Of a stretch of DNA of 57,199 bases, positions 1 to 6,635 are shown one piece after another (position 1 is the first letter of the stretch; each line of letters starts with the position of its first letter). Below the pieces are notes generated by a model, which saw only the letters and a list, made by a program, of their open reading frames with translations, did not search any database and was not told the DNA's origin. Origin of the DNA: Bacteroidaceae bacterium (lineage in GTDB: Bacteria; Bacteroidota; Bacteroidia; Bacteroidales; Bacteroidaceae); assembly GCA_017617235.1 (NCBI GenBank), contig JAFZWQ010000002.1, forward strand, positions 1-57,199, written 5' to 3'. Both the position numbers and the translations under genes were made by a program.

Positions 1-120
1 GCAAGTAATCGACTCAGTCGCTTGCGTAACAACGTGGAGCAAGTAATCGACTCAGTCGCTTGCGTAACAACGTGGAGCAAGTAATCGACTCAGTCGCTTG
101 CGTAACAACGTGGAGCAAGA
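1..120. repeat. 38-nt tandem direct repeat, three full copies plus a partial fourth
   Basis: Three identical 38-nt units start at 1, 39 and 77, and the first five bases of a fourth follow at 115. Each unit carries an odd-centred palindrome CGACTcAGTCG, bracketed by GCAAG upstream and CTTGC downstream, so single strands could fold into hairpins. The array starts at the window edge and may extend further left. A diverged copy in the same orientation lies just after the next gene, at 2603-2643. There are no unique spacers, so this is not a CRISPR array. Its function is unknown. Confidence 0.9.
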
Positions 121-179
121 AATCACTAAACTTCAAAATCACTAAATCACTATTTTTTTATAAAAAAGGTGGAGGAAAA

Positions 180-211
180 TTTGGAGGAACGGGAAAAATG
201 TTGTATCTTTG
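180..211 (+). promoter_or_regulatory. Bacteroidota-type promoter for the C10 peptidase gene
   Basis: TTTG at 180-183 is followed after 20 nt by TATCTTTG at 204-211. This matches the Bacteroidota sigma-factor consensus TTTG-N19/21-TAnnTTTG. The start codon of the peptidase lies about 68 nt downstream of the -7 box. The promoter sits just after the 38-nt repeat array. Confidence 0.75.
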
Positions 212-279
212 CATCAAAGATGCAAAACACAACACGCATTACGAGCTAATGTTAAATTTGGAATAAAGGAAAAAGAAAT

Positions 280-2604
280 ATGAGAAGGATATTTGGAATT
301 TGGTTGTTGCTGCTACCGATGGTGCTGATGGCAGCGCCTGTGACACAGGAACAGGCCATGCAGAGGGCACGCGAGTTTGTGAACAAGCGTCCGCAAATGG
401 CACAAGGTGGAAAGCTGAGGGCGGCACGCGCCCCGCTGAAGTTACAAAGCGCACAAGCCACCGCCAGTTACTACGTGTTCAACGTGGGCGAACAGCAGGG
501 CTTTGTGATTGCCTCGGGCGACGACCGCACGCCTGCCATTCTGGGATATGCCGATGACGGCCAGTTCGATGCTGACAACATCCCCACGAACATGCAGGCG
601 TGGCTGGAGGACTACGAACGGCAAATCAGTCTGCTCGACAAATATCCTGCAGCCCAGGCGACGAGTTACGAGGCCGTTGACCCGCTGCTGATAACCACGT
701 GGAGCCAAGATGCACCTTATAATCTGTTGTGTCCTATGGTGGACGGCATACAGGCTCCGACGGGATGTGCGGCTACAGCACTGGCACAGGTGCTTAACTA
801 TTACAAATATCCGGCCCAGACAACAAAACCCATCCCTGCCTATACCACTATGACCAGTGAAATCGATATGCCCGAGATTCCCGTAACGGACATCGACTGG
901 GACAATATACTCGATAACTACAACGGAGGCGCAACGGCAGCACAGTATGAGGCCGTAGCCACCCTGATGATGCTCTGCGGACAGGCCCTGGAGATGGACT
1001 ATTGTGCTGATGCCAGCGCTAGCAATATGTATAAGGAATTCATTGCACTGCGCAACTATTTCGGCTACGACGAGACTGCACGATACGTTATGCGCTCAGA
1101 TTTCAGTGCCAGTGAGTGGGAGAATCTCATCTATGACGAACTGTACAACGGCCGGCCTGTAATCTATGGCGGACAATCGACCACTCTGGGACATGGATTC
1201 ATCGTTGACGGCTACGACGGCGACGGTCTGTTCCACATCAACTGGGGCTGGGGCGGAATATATGACGGATACTTCCTGCTGTCGGTGCTGAACCCTTATA
1301 ACGACGCATCTATCGGCACCAGCGGCACCCGCGATGGGTTTAGCATAGGCCAAGAGGCCGTCGTGGGCATACAGCACAGCACGGGCGAGAAGTTTGACGA
1401 GCGTTTTTACGTAGGGGCCATCACCAATAATGGAGAAAAAAGCTACACCCGAACATCCCCGTCGGTCGATTTTCCGGAGTTAGCTATCAGCATCAAAGGA
1501 GATGTGGTGACGAGCGAACCGCAGGTGTTCAGTTTTGGCCTTGAACTGTATAAGTCTGATGGAGAGGCCGTACAATTGTTGGCATCATGCTCGACAGAGC
1601 TTTCATCCTATTTAATAGAAAATCATGAAGTAGCATTCGAACCTTTCAGCTTTGGAGCAGATCTGGCAGATGGTGACTATTACCTCACGCCGGTGAGTCG
1701 TCCTGAAAACGCTGAAGACTGGGAACCCTGCTGGGGAGCGAACGTCAGTCGCATCAAAGCCACCATCAGCGGCAATACGCTGACACTGACGGAGCCCAGG
1801 ATCGACCTGAGTGGAAAATTTATTCCCGCCGACAGCATAATGGCCTATACCACGGTGAGGGTAGAGGCACAGATTACGAACAACGGTACAGACTTCAACA
1901 AATATATCTTTCTGAGCGTTGACAGTACAATAGTAGGCGGACGGATACTTGAGCTGAAAGCAGGTGAAACGGCAACGTTCAGCATCGAATTTGTACCAAC
2001 AACTACAGGAACTAAAGCATTGACATTATACTATAGAATGAATGGCGAGTATGTACCCTTTGTCACAGACAGCATAAACATCGTGGGACAAGTGGAAGGA
2101 GAACCACAGATGACAGGCAGCATCACGCTGACCAATGTCAACAGTGAGGGTAACGTGGAAGAGCCCACAATCAACATGTCGGTAGAGTTCCAGAATATTG
2201 GTGATGGTCCACTTGTAAATTCCTGGGGCCTTGTTGTTTTAATGAAACATGACCCGGAGACCCAAGAGAACCAAATCTTGACATACGAAGCAAAACCGAT
2301 AACCCTAGCCGCAGGCTGCACCACCTCATTCAATGCATCATTTAAAAACCTGGAGTTTGGCAGCAGTTATAGAGTGGCACTAAGCTATTTGCCAACCGGT
2401 AGCTATGCCTATTTATTCATAATTGAAAGCATGGTTCCATTTGATGTCGTAGATCCCACGAGTATCAACACGCTTCCGACCACCACCCTGCCCTTCGATG
2501 TCTATACCACAGCTGGCGCCAAAGTGAGAAGCCAAGTGACCACGCTGGAGGGATTGCCCAAAGGTGTGTATATCGTTAACAAGAAGAAGATATTGAGAGA
2601 ATGA
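280..2604 (+). CDS. Secreted C10-family (streptopain-like) cysteine peptidase with C-terminal sorting tail
   Basis: This 774-residue protein starts with a signal peptide (about residues 1-19, hydrophobic WLLLLPMVLMA). Next comes a Spi-type propeptide region (about 60-100, with 'FVIASGDDRTPAILGY'), which in this family blocks the active site until processing. The peptidase core carries the predicted nucleophile Cys163 in 'TGCAATALAQ' and His305 in 'GHGFIVDGYDG', followed by 'FHINWGWGG'. The C-terminal half looks like beta-sandwich domains, and the last ~35 residues ('VYTTAGAKV...LPKGVYIVNKKK') resemble a type IX secretion sorting tail. It probably acts outside the cell on protein substrates. 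It has its own promoter, and its stop codon falls at the edge of a diverged 38-nt repeat copy. Confidence 0.9.
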   Translation: MRRIFGIWLLLLPMVLMAAPVTQEQAMQRAREFVNKRPQMAQGGKLRAARAPLKLQSAQATASYYVFNVGEQQGFVIASGDDRTPAILGYADDGQFDADNIPTNMQAWLEDYERQISLLDKYPAAQATSYEAVDPLLITTWSQDAPYNLLCPMVDGIQAPTGCAATALAQVLNYYKYPAQTTKPIPAYTTMTSEIDMPEIPVTDIDWDNILDNYNGGATAAQYEAVATLMMLCGQALEMDYCADASASNMYKEFIALRNYFGYDETARYVMRSDFSASEWENLIYDELYNGRPVIYGGQSTTLGHGFIVDGYDGDGLFHINWGWGGIYDGYFLLSVLNPYNDASIGTSGTRDGFSIGQEAVVGIQHSTGEKFDERFYVGAITNNGEKSYTRTSPSVDFPELAISIKGDVVTSEPQVFSFGLELYKSDGEAVQLLASCSTELSSYLIENHEVAFEPFSFGADLADGDYYLTPVSRPENAEDWEPCWGANVSRIKATISGNTLTLTEPRIDLSGKFIPADSIMAYTTVRVEAQITNNGTDFNKYIFLSVDSTIVGGRILELKAGETATFSIEFVPTTTGTKALTLYYRMNGEYVPFVTDSINIVGQVEGEPQMTGSITLTNVNSEGNVEEPTINMSVEFQNIGDGPLVNSWGLVVLMKHDPETQENQILTYEAKPITLAAGCTTSFNASFKNLEFGSSYRVALSYLPTGSYAYLFIIESMVPFDVVDPTSINTLPTTTLPFDVYTTAGAKVRSQVTTLEGLPKGVYIVNKKKILRE

Positions 2605-2643
2605 GTAATCGACGCAGTCGCTTGCGTAATGAAGAGGAGCAAG
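2603..2643. repeat. Diverged downstream copy of the 38-nt repeat
   Basis: The sequence right after the peptidase stop codon shares 'GTAATCGAC' and 'CAGTCGCTTGCGTAA' and ends in 'GGAGCAAG', as the array at 1-120 does. Only a few substitutions separate them, including T to G in the palindrome core. It lies in the same orientation, so the C10 peptidase gene sits between direct repeats. Confidence 0.8.
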
Positions 2644-2706
2644 AAAATGAGTAAGCGTTAAGCTGTAAGCAAAAAGGGGTTTTTAGTGAAACAAAGTGGA
2701 ACGGGG

Positions 2707-3411
2707 TTATTCCAACAAGATGTCATATAACGCCTGTAATTGATGCTTCAGTTTTATAAATCCTAATGTCCTCTGTAGTTTTTTTTCATTCATATACAAT
2801 CTCTTGTTCACTTCTATCATCACTGAGTGATACTCCACAGGAACAGGGAATGTTTTGCTGTTTGAGAATGGCTCATTGATACCAACCTTATACCCAAACG
2901 ATTCGAAGAAACGAACCATGTTTTCAATAACGTTCTTTCTCGGACGGGTCTCATCATCATTATATCCTATACATATATCTATATCAGGAGGATTTGAGTT
3001 GAGGAGATTTGGTAGGTTCGAAAAACTATGGCAGTCAATAAGTAATGTGCTACCTGAACTATCTACGATTTTCTTCGATACCAATGCGTGGAAATCCGCA
3101 TATAATCTGAACGATTCAGATAACGTACTAAACGAATGCTTACGAGAATACGAAATACCTAACCCTTCTTCTTCAAGAGGATCCCTAACCAAACGTTCTA
3201 CATCGCAGAACAGACGGCAATATGGGAACACCATACTCTCTACATGATCTCGTTGCTGTTCTGGCATAAAGAGTTCGTCTGTGTAATAATCGATAAGAAG
3301 TCTTTCATCACAGTCCAAGTCACTAAAACCATATCCAGAAAATTCTGGAAATTGTGTTGATGAATGAGGCACATGAAGAATAATGTCTTCGTAAATTCTT
3401 TCTTTTTCCAT
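2707..3411 (-). CDS. N-formylglutamate amidohydrolase-like protein
   Basis: About 234 residues from the ATG at 3411; a longer frame opens at 3456, but its 15 extra residues look like untranslated leader and the protein that follows begins MEKERIYEDIILHVPHSS. Family motifs are visible: HVPHSS (13-18), FCDVERLVRDP (68-78) and LIDCHSF (about 124-130). N-formylglutamate amidohydrolases are zinc hydrolases that release formate and glutamate in histidine breakdown. No hut genes lie nearby, so this member may act on another N-acyl substrate. It is the first gene of an AT-rich minus-strand accessory block and lies about 290 nt downstream of a strong minus-strand promoter, behind a hairpin-rich leader. 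Confidence 0.75.
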   Translation of the reverse strand: MEKERIYEDIILHVPHSSTQFPEFSGYGFSDLDCDERLLIDYYTDELFMPEQQRDHVESMVFPYCRLFCDVERLVRDPLEEEGLGISYSRKHSFSTLSESFRLYADFHALVSKKIVDSSGSTLLIDCHSFSNLPNLLNSNPPDIDICIGYNDDETRPRKNVIENMVRFFESFGYKVGINEPFSNSKTFPVPVEYHSVMIEVNKRLYMNEKKLQRTLGFIKLKHQLQALYDILLE

Positions 3412-3540
3412 AATGTTGTTATTTAAATTGTTAGACAATAAAGTGGCTATCACCAAGTGGGTCTAACGACAAGTAACAACACCTGCTTTATGAGAATAGA
3501 AAAATCCCTATATGCCATTTCTGGACACATAAGGAAATCT

Positions 3541-3702
3541 ACAGTCTTTGAGCTATAATGAGTTTTTGGCGTTTGGCCCACATCTGCTTTTTAGCTCGCC
3601 ACCGTGGCTCTTCGGATTGCTCTTTCCTAAAGCTCGGTTGGCACGCCCTAAGGCGTTCTTGATGTAAATTTCCGTTGACTCAAATCATTGAGTCCTTCAA
3701 TT
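3541..3702 (-). ncRNA. Structured leader or small RNA candidate upstream of the amidohydrolase gene
   Basis: Directly downstream of a consensus minus-strand promoter, the non-coding stretch holds several hairpin-forming inverted repeats. These are GACTCAA/TTGAGTC around ATCA (3677-3694), ACGCC/GGCGT around CTAA (3643-3656) and GCCAC/GTGGC around one base (3598-3608). There is also a CTTT/AAAG pair near 3621-3632. Minus-strand frames here lack a usable start codon, although one reads a basic, Trp-rich peptide ending at 3539. The region could be a long 5' leader, a cis-regulator or an independent small RNA. The remainder of 3412-3540 shows nothing I recognise. Confidence 0.4.
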
Positions 3703-3708
3703 CAGGTG

Positions 3709-3739
3709 CAAAGTTATACAATAATTCTCATTTACCAAA
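3709..3739 (-). promoter_or_regulatory. Bacteroidota-type promoter reading leftward
   Basis: On the minus strand, TTTG (3739-3736) is followed after 19 nt by TAACTTTG (3716-3709), an excellent match to TTTG-N19/21-TAnnTTTG. Transcription would start near 3702, about eight bases before the first perfect inverted repeat, and run through the structured region towards the amidohydrolase-like gene. Confidence 0.7.
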
Positions 3740-3785
3740 ATAAATAGTGATTCATTAACTCTTTTTGCATTCTTTGGTGGTTTTA

Positions 3786-4268
3786 TCAATCATCTTCGTT
3801 TTCTGTATCTTCTTCATAATCGGATTGACCTTCAAAATAACCATTATCATATCCTTCTTCATAACCTTGCTGATATCTAGTTTCGTAATAGTCATAGTAG
3901 CTACTCCCATCATCATAGCCATACCCGTGATTTTTTCCGTGACAACCATCATACTTTCCCTGCTCATAACCTTCATTATACCCATCGTCATAGGCATCAT
4001 CGGGTTTCTTTGTGCTTGAACTAGTTGTAGTGGAAATCTGGGTGTTTAAGTATTGCCGTGTAGCATTCTGAAGTTCAATTTGGCGCTGTTCAATTCTTTG
4101 TTGTTTTTGTTTCGTTTTTTCATACTCCATCCTCTTTTTGTACCAATAATTATTCTTATTGGCTCCAGACGAATCTCTATAATTTCCTTTGGGGATGATA
4201 ACAACAAACAATGCGGACAAACCGATTATTGAGAGTAAGCATCCCCATCCTTCACTTCTTTTACTCAT
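3786..4268 (-). CDS. Small membrane-anchored protein with acidic, tyrosine-rich GX3 repeats
   Basis: The 160-residue protein has one N-terminal hydrophobic segment (about residues 9-26, 'GCLLSIIGLSALFVVIIP'). A Gln- and Lys-rich stretch that may be helical follows, then a C-terminal region rich in Asp, Glu, Tyr and Gly. Two runs have glycine every fourth residue: 'GYNEGYEQGKYDG' and 'GYEEGYDNGYFEG'. This pattern recalls the deca-GX3 motif of Yae1-type proteins, but the similarity is only in pattern and no function follows from it. The start lies 14 nt after the stop of the DUF2971 gene, so the two are probably co-transcribed. Confidence 0.6.
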   Translation of the reverse strand: MSKRSEGWGCLLSIIGLSALFVVIIPKGNYRDSSGANKNNYWYKKRMEYEKTKQKQQRIEQRQIELQNATRQYLNTQISTTTSSSTKKPDDAYDDGYNEGYEQGKYDGCHGKNHGYGYDDGSSYYDYYETRYQQGYEEGYDNGYFEGQSDYEEDTENEDD

Positions 4269-4282
4269 AACAAATATAAATG

Positions 4283-5032
4283 TTAAAAGGCAAACTGATA
4301 ATCCACATCAGGAAGTGGCCATAATTCTTCGTCACTTGCAATATCTGTAAGGGTTTTATTACCTAAACTCGTATGATAATGTAATATAGGAACACCTGTT
4401 AATTTCTTTAGTAGATTATACTCATAGCTATCCTTTACTTTGTTTTGCAGAGGAAGACATAAAATCACAGCAACAAGAGCATCTTCAATATTAAGAAACG
4501 GCAGCGTTAAAGTCTCATTCTTTGTTAATAAACGATATTCATTTTCTTTTGTCCAATCTAACGACTTGGTGAAAAAGATATCCTTATACTTAGTTTCGAT
4601 TTCTTTTACAGCCTCCCCCCTTGTCTTTGCGCTTAAAAATAAAGCGTTTGTAAAATTACGAAGATATTGAATTTTTCCTCTCTTATGAAAATCGTCAAAG
4701 TGGTTGAATTCTTTAAATATCTTGTTTTTTTCAAAAACCAGACATGCACCGTTTCCTTTTTCTCCATAGTAGCCCCATAAAGAATCTATCTCAAAAGCTC
4801 TTTTACCCTTTGTGTCAAAGGTAAAGCTCAAGGATTTATACTTTTTGAGTTCTTCTTCTGCCAACTCATTATACACTTCTCGGCTAGATTCTGATATGTC
4901 ATTCATTTTAGAGAAATCTCCAAATAGTAATTTCTTTGTAGATATTATTTTCAAGGCAGATTCGAATCTAGTATAATGGAAAAGCAAACTTCCATTGTAG
5001 GTCATATAGTTAGGCGAAAACTCTGCTGACAT
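4283..5032 (-). CDS. DUF2971 family protein
   Basis: The 249-residue soluble protein shows the layout typical of DUF2971. An N-terminal 'LFHYTRFESALKII' (HYT at 19-21) is followed by 'FSKMNDISES' (40-49), 'SFTFD' near 69-73, 'LWGYYGEKGNGACLVF' (85-100) and 'DWTKENEYRLL' (159-169). The biochemical role of the family is not established. The spacing of an HYT motif near the N-terminus and a late W...EYR motif loosely recalls ADP-ribosyltransferase-like folds, which is inference only. The gene is AT-rich, lies in an accessory block and is followed at 14 nt by the GX3-repeat protein gene. No convincing promoter was seen directly upstream. Confidence 0.75.
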   Translation of the reverse strand: MSAEFSPNYMTYNGSLLFHYTRFESALKIISTKKLLFGDFSKMNDISESSREVYNELAEEELKKYKSLSFTFDTKGKRAFEIDSLWGYYGEKGNGACLVFEKNKIFKEFNHFDDFHKRGKIQYLRNFTNALFLSAKTRGEAVKEIETKYKDIFFTKSLDWTKENEYRLLTKNETLTLPFLNIEDALVAVILCLPLQNKVKDSYEYNLLKKLTGVPILHYHTSLGNKTLTDIASDEELWPLPDVDYQFAF

Positions 5033-5111
5033 AATTTCTATTGTATTTGTATTTATTCTGATTTAAACATCGCCACAGACACATTGTCTTTTTATGAATT
5101 AAAGTATATGT

Positions 5112-5510
5112 CTAATAATCCATAGCTTCTACCCAAAACTTCCATTGTACTTTGGGGATTTCTTTTATATAATGATCATCCTCTGGTGGCAAAATTAAGA
5201 AAGACGGATGTAAAGATGGTGAATCTGGATAATTGACATAATAATCATATAAATAATAGGTTTGGATTCTCATAAAGGCATATTTAATATAAGCCCAATC
5301 GCCATCACCTGAAACTCTAAGCATTGCATCTTTACAGTATTCTTTAAAATAATCTAGGCCTGTTCTACCTGTATCCATGTGTTTTTCCCACTTGTCATAT
5401 AATTCTTTTAATGATATAGGGTCTTCATATTTTGAACCAGGAAGAATGGTTACTATACGATAATCCTTATATGTATCCCATAAATACAATAATTGACAAT
5501 CTGCAATCAT
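5112..5510 (-). CDS. Hypothetical protein, tyrosine-rich
   Basis: The 132-residue frame has no signal peptide or membrane segment. It is rich in Tyr, Asp and Trp ('AFMRIQTYYLYDYYVNY'). I do not recognise a family. Size, AT-rich composition and location between a DUF2971 gene and a kinase-like gene would fit a small accessory protein such as an immunity or antitoxin partner, but nothing in the sequence shows this. The start at 5510 is the only good ATG near the 5' end. Confidence 0.5.
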   Translation of the reverse strand: MIADCQLLYLWDTYKDYRIVTILPGSKYEDPISLKELYDKWEKHMDTGRTGLDYFKEYCKDAMLRVSGDGDWAYIKYAFMRIQTYYLYDYYVNYPDSPSLHPSFLILPPEDDHYIKEIPKVQWKFWVEAMDY

Positions 5511-5593
5511 AAAATCAATTTATTATTATCAAAAAAGTTTTATAAAATCTAATTTGGTTCATTTTACTCAACGGATGTACGGTATAAATCCAA

Positions 5594-6415
5594 TTATTCT
5601 GAGAAATAGACTTCTGTTGATAATGCTCTGGTTCCGCCTTGGCGAAGCTCTGGGGTATTGATGCGGATATCGCAATCAACGACAAAGAGAGTATCGGACT
5701 TATTGGAACGGATAACGTTCTCATCGTGCATATCGCTGAGATAGATGTCTGGTGTGGCGTAGGTCCAATTGCGAGGATTTTTCAGTTCAAAGCCCATTTG
5801 GCGCATGTAATCGGCAATCTCTTCATCGCTTACAGGCTGGCCCTCAATATAAGGTTGCTCCGCTATAATCTTGAATTCGCCACATTTATTGCGACCAAAT
5901 CCAAGAACAGTGAGTTTTGTTTCTGGGAAATAAGTATTATGAAGTGAAATTCTGTCGAGGGCAAAGATGGGCTGGATGAAATAGTCGAGCCCAATAGATT
6001 TGATAAGCGTGGAGCCATGATCATAAACGACAGCCTCGCCCCCTTCGGCTATCTGTTCTCCAAGACTCTTGGGCAGCGACTCTTCGACACACTCCGTCCA
6101 AAGTCCAACAGCCTTAGCCCATTGCTCGATTACAGCTTCTTGCTGCGCTCCAAGTTGGCACTCTCTTTGGTAATCGCTGAGTGCTCCTTGATTCGGCGAA
6201 TCTGTGCCAGCTTCCGCTCCCGCGAGCAAGGATGCAATGACATTTGTTGTACCTCCCGCTGAGCAGCCATGCTGTTCCTGCGGTGAAAATCGTTGGTAAA
6301 CCAACTTCCCACTGATGAATTGTTCTGCATAACCATCCAGTTTTAGCAGACCTTCAGGCGTGAAGCCATCGGTGATAATACTGTGCATAGATGCCCAAAA
6401 ATCTGCGTTTTTCAT
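5594..6415 (-). CDS. Polyvalent protein kinase-like protein
   Basis: The C-terminal two thirds of this 273-residue protein look like a compact kinase fold. A glycine-containing loop 'GGEAVVY' (125-131) is followed by a candidate ATP-binding Lys139 in 'LIKS', a catalytic-loop-like 'LSDMHDENV' (226-234; Asp228, Asn233) and a metal-binding 'VVDCDI' (245-250) in place of DFG. This matches the pattern annotated in Bacteroidota as 'putative polyvalent protein kinase', a family found in phages and mobile elements. The N-terminal ~115 residues are unassigned. The gene closes the AT-rich minus-strand block next to htpG. A -7 box lies 34-41 nt upstream of the start. Confidence 0.65.
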   Translation of the reverse strand: MKNADFWASMHSIITDGFTPEGLLKLDGYAEQFISGKLVYQRFSPQEQHGCSAGGTTNVIASLLAGAEAGTDSPNQGALSDYQRECQLGAQQEAVIEQWAKAVGLWTECVEESLPKSLGEQIAEGGEAVVYDHGSTLIKSIGLDYFIQPIFALDRISLHNTYFPETKLTVLGFGRNKCGEFKIIAEQPYIEGQPVSDEEIADYMRQMGFELKNPRNWTYATPDIYLSDMHDENVIRSNKSDTLFVVDCDIRINTPELRQGGTRALSTEVYFSE

Positions 6416-6448
6416 TTTCTAAAAAATATTATTAATAGATTTACGCCC

Positions 6449-6456
6449 CAAAGATA
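6449..6456 (-). promoter_or_regulatory. Probable -7 box for the kinase-like gene
   Basis: TATCTTTG reads on the minus strand at 6456-6449, about 34 nt before the start codon at 6415. No matching TTTG lies at the expected distance, so only half of the promoter is supported. The rest of 6416-6635, up to htpG, shows only a weak AATATTTG-like box near 6574-6581 for htpG and nothing else I can name. Confidence 0.45.
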
Positions 6457-6635
6457 GTAAATTAATTCCATATTCTCGCATTTTCGGTTAAAACTTCGTT
6501 CGAAATGGGAAATGGGGAATCTGCGTAAGTGGCTAGAAAAAGTTTAAAATGTAGTAACCAGCCTTTGGCACAATATTTGTATGGAGCGTTTTGTATTGGA
6601 AAATTTGGAATGGAACATTAAATTGAAATAGCACT

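Noticed and set aside
1-120. CRISPR array
   Set aside because: Units are directly adjacent with no spacers, and no cas genes are in the window.
60-266. A 68-residue frame starting within the 38-nt repeat array
   Set aside because: Half of it is the repeat itself translated, and the promoter for the next gene lies inside it. No independent support.
3539-3676. A basic, Trp-rich peptide frame on the minus strand ('RWRAKKQMWAKRQKL')
   Set aside because: There is no ATG or good alternative start after the in-frame stop, and two other frames look equally protein-like. The hairpins explain the region better.
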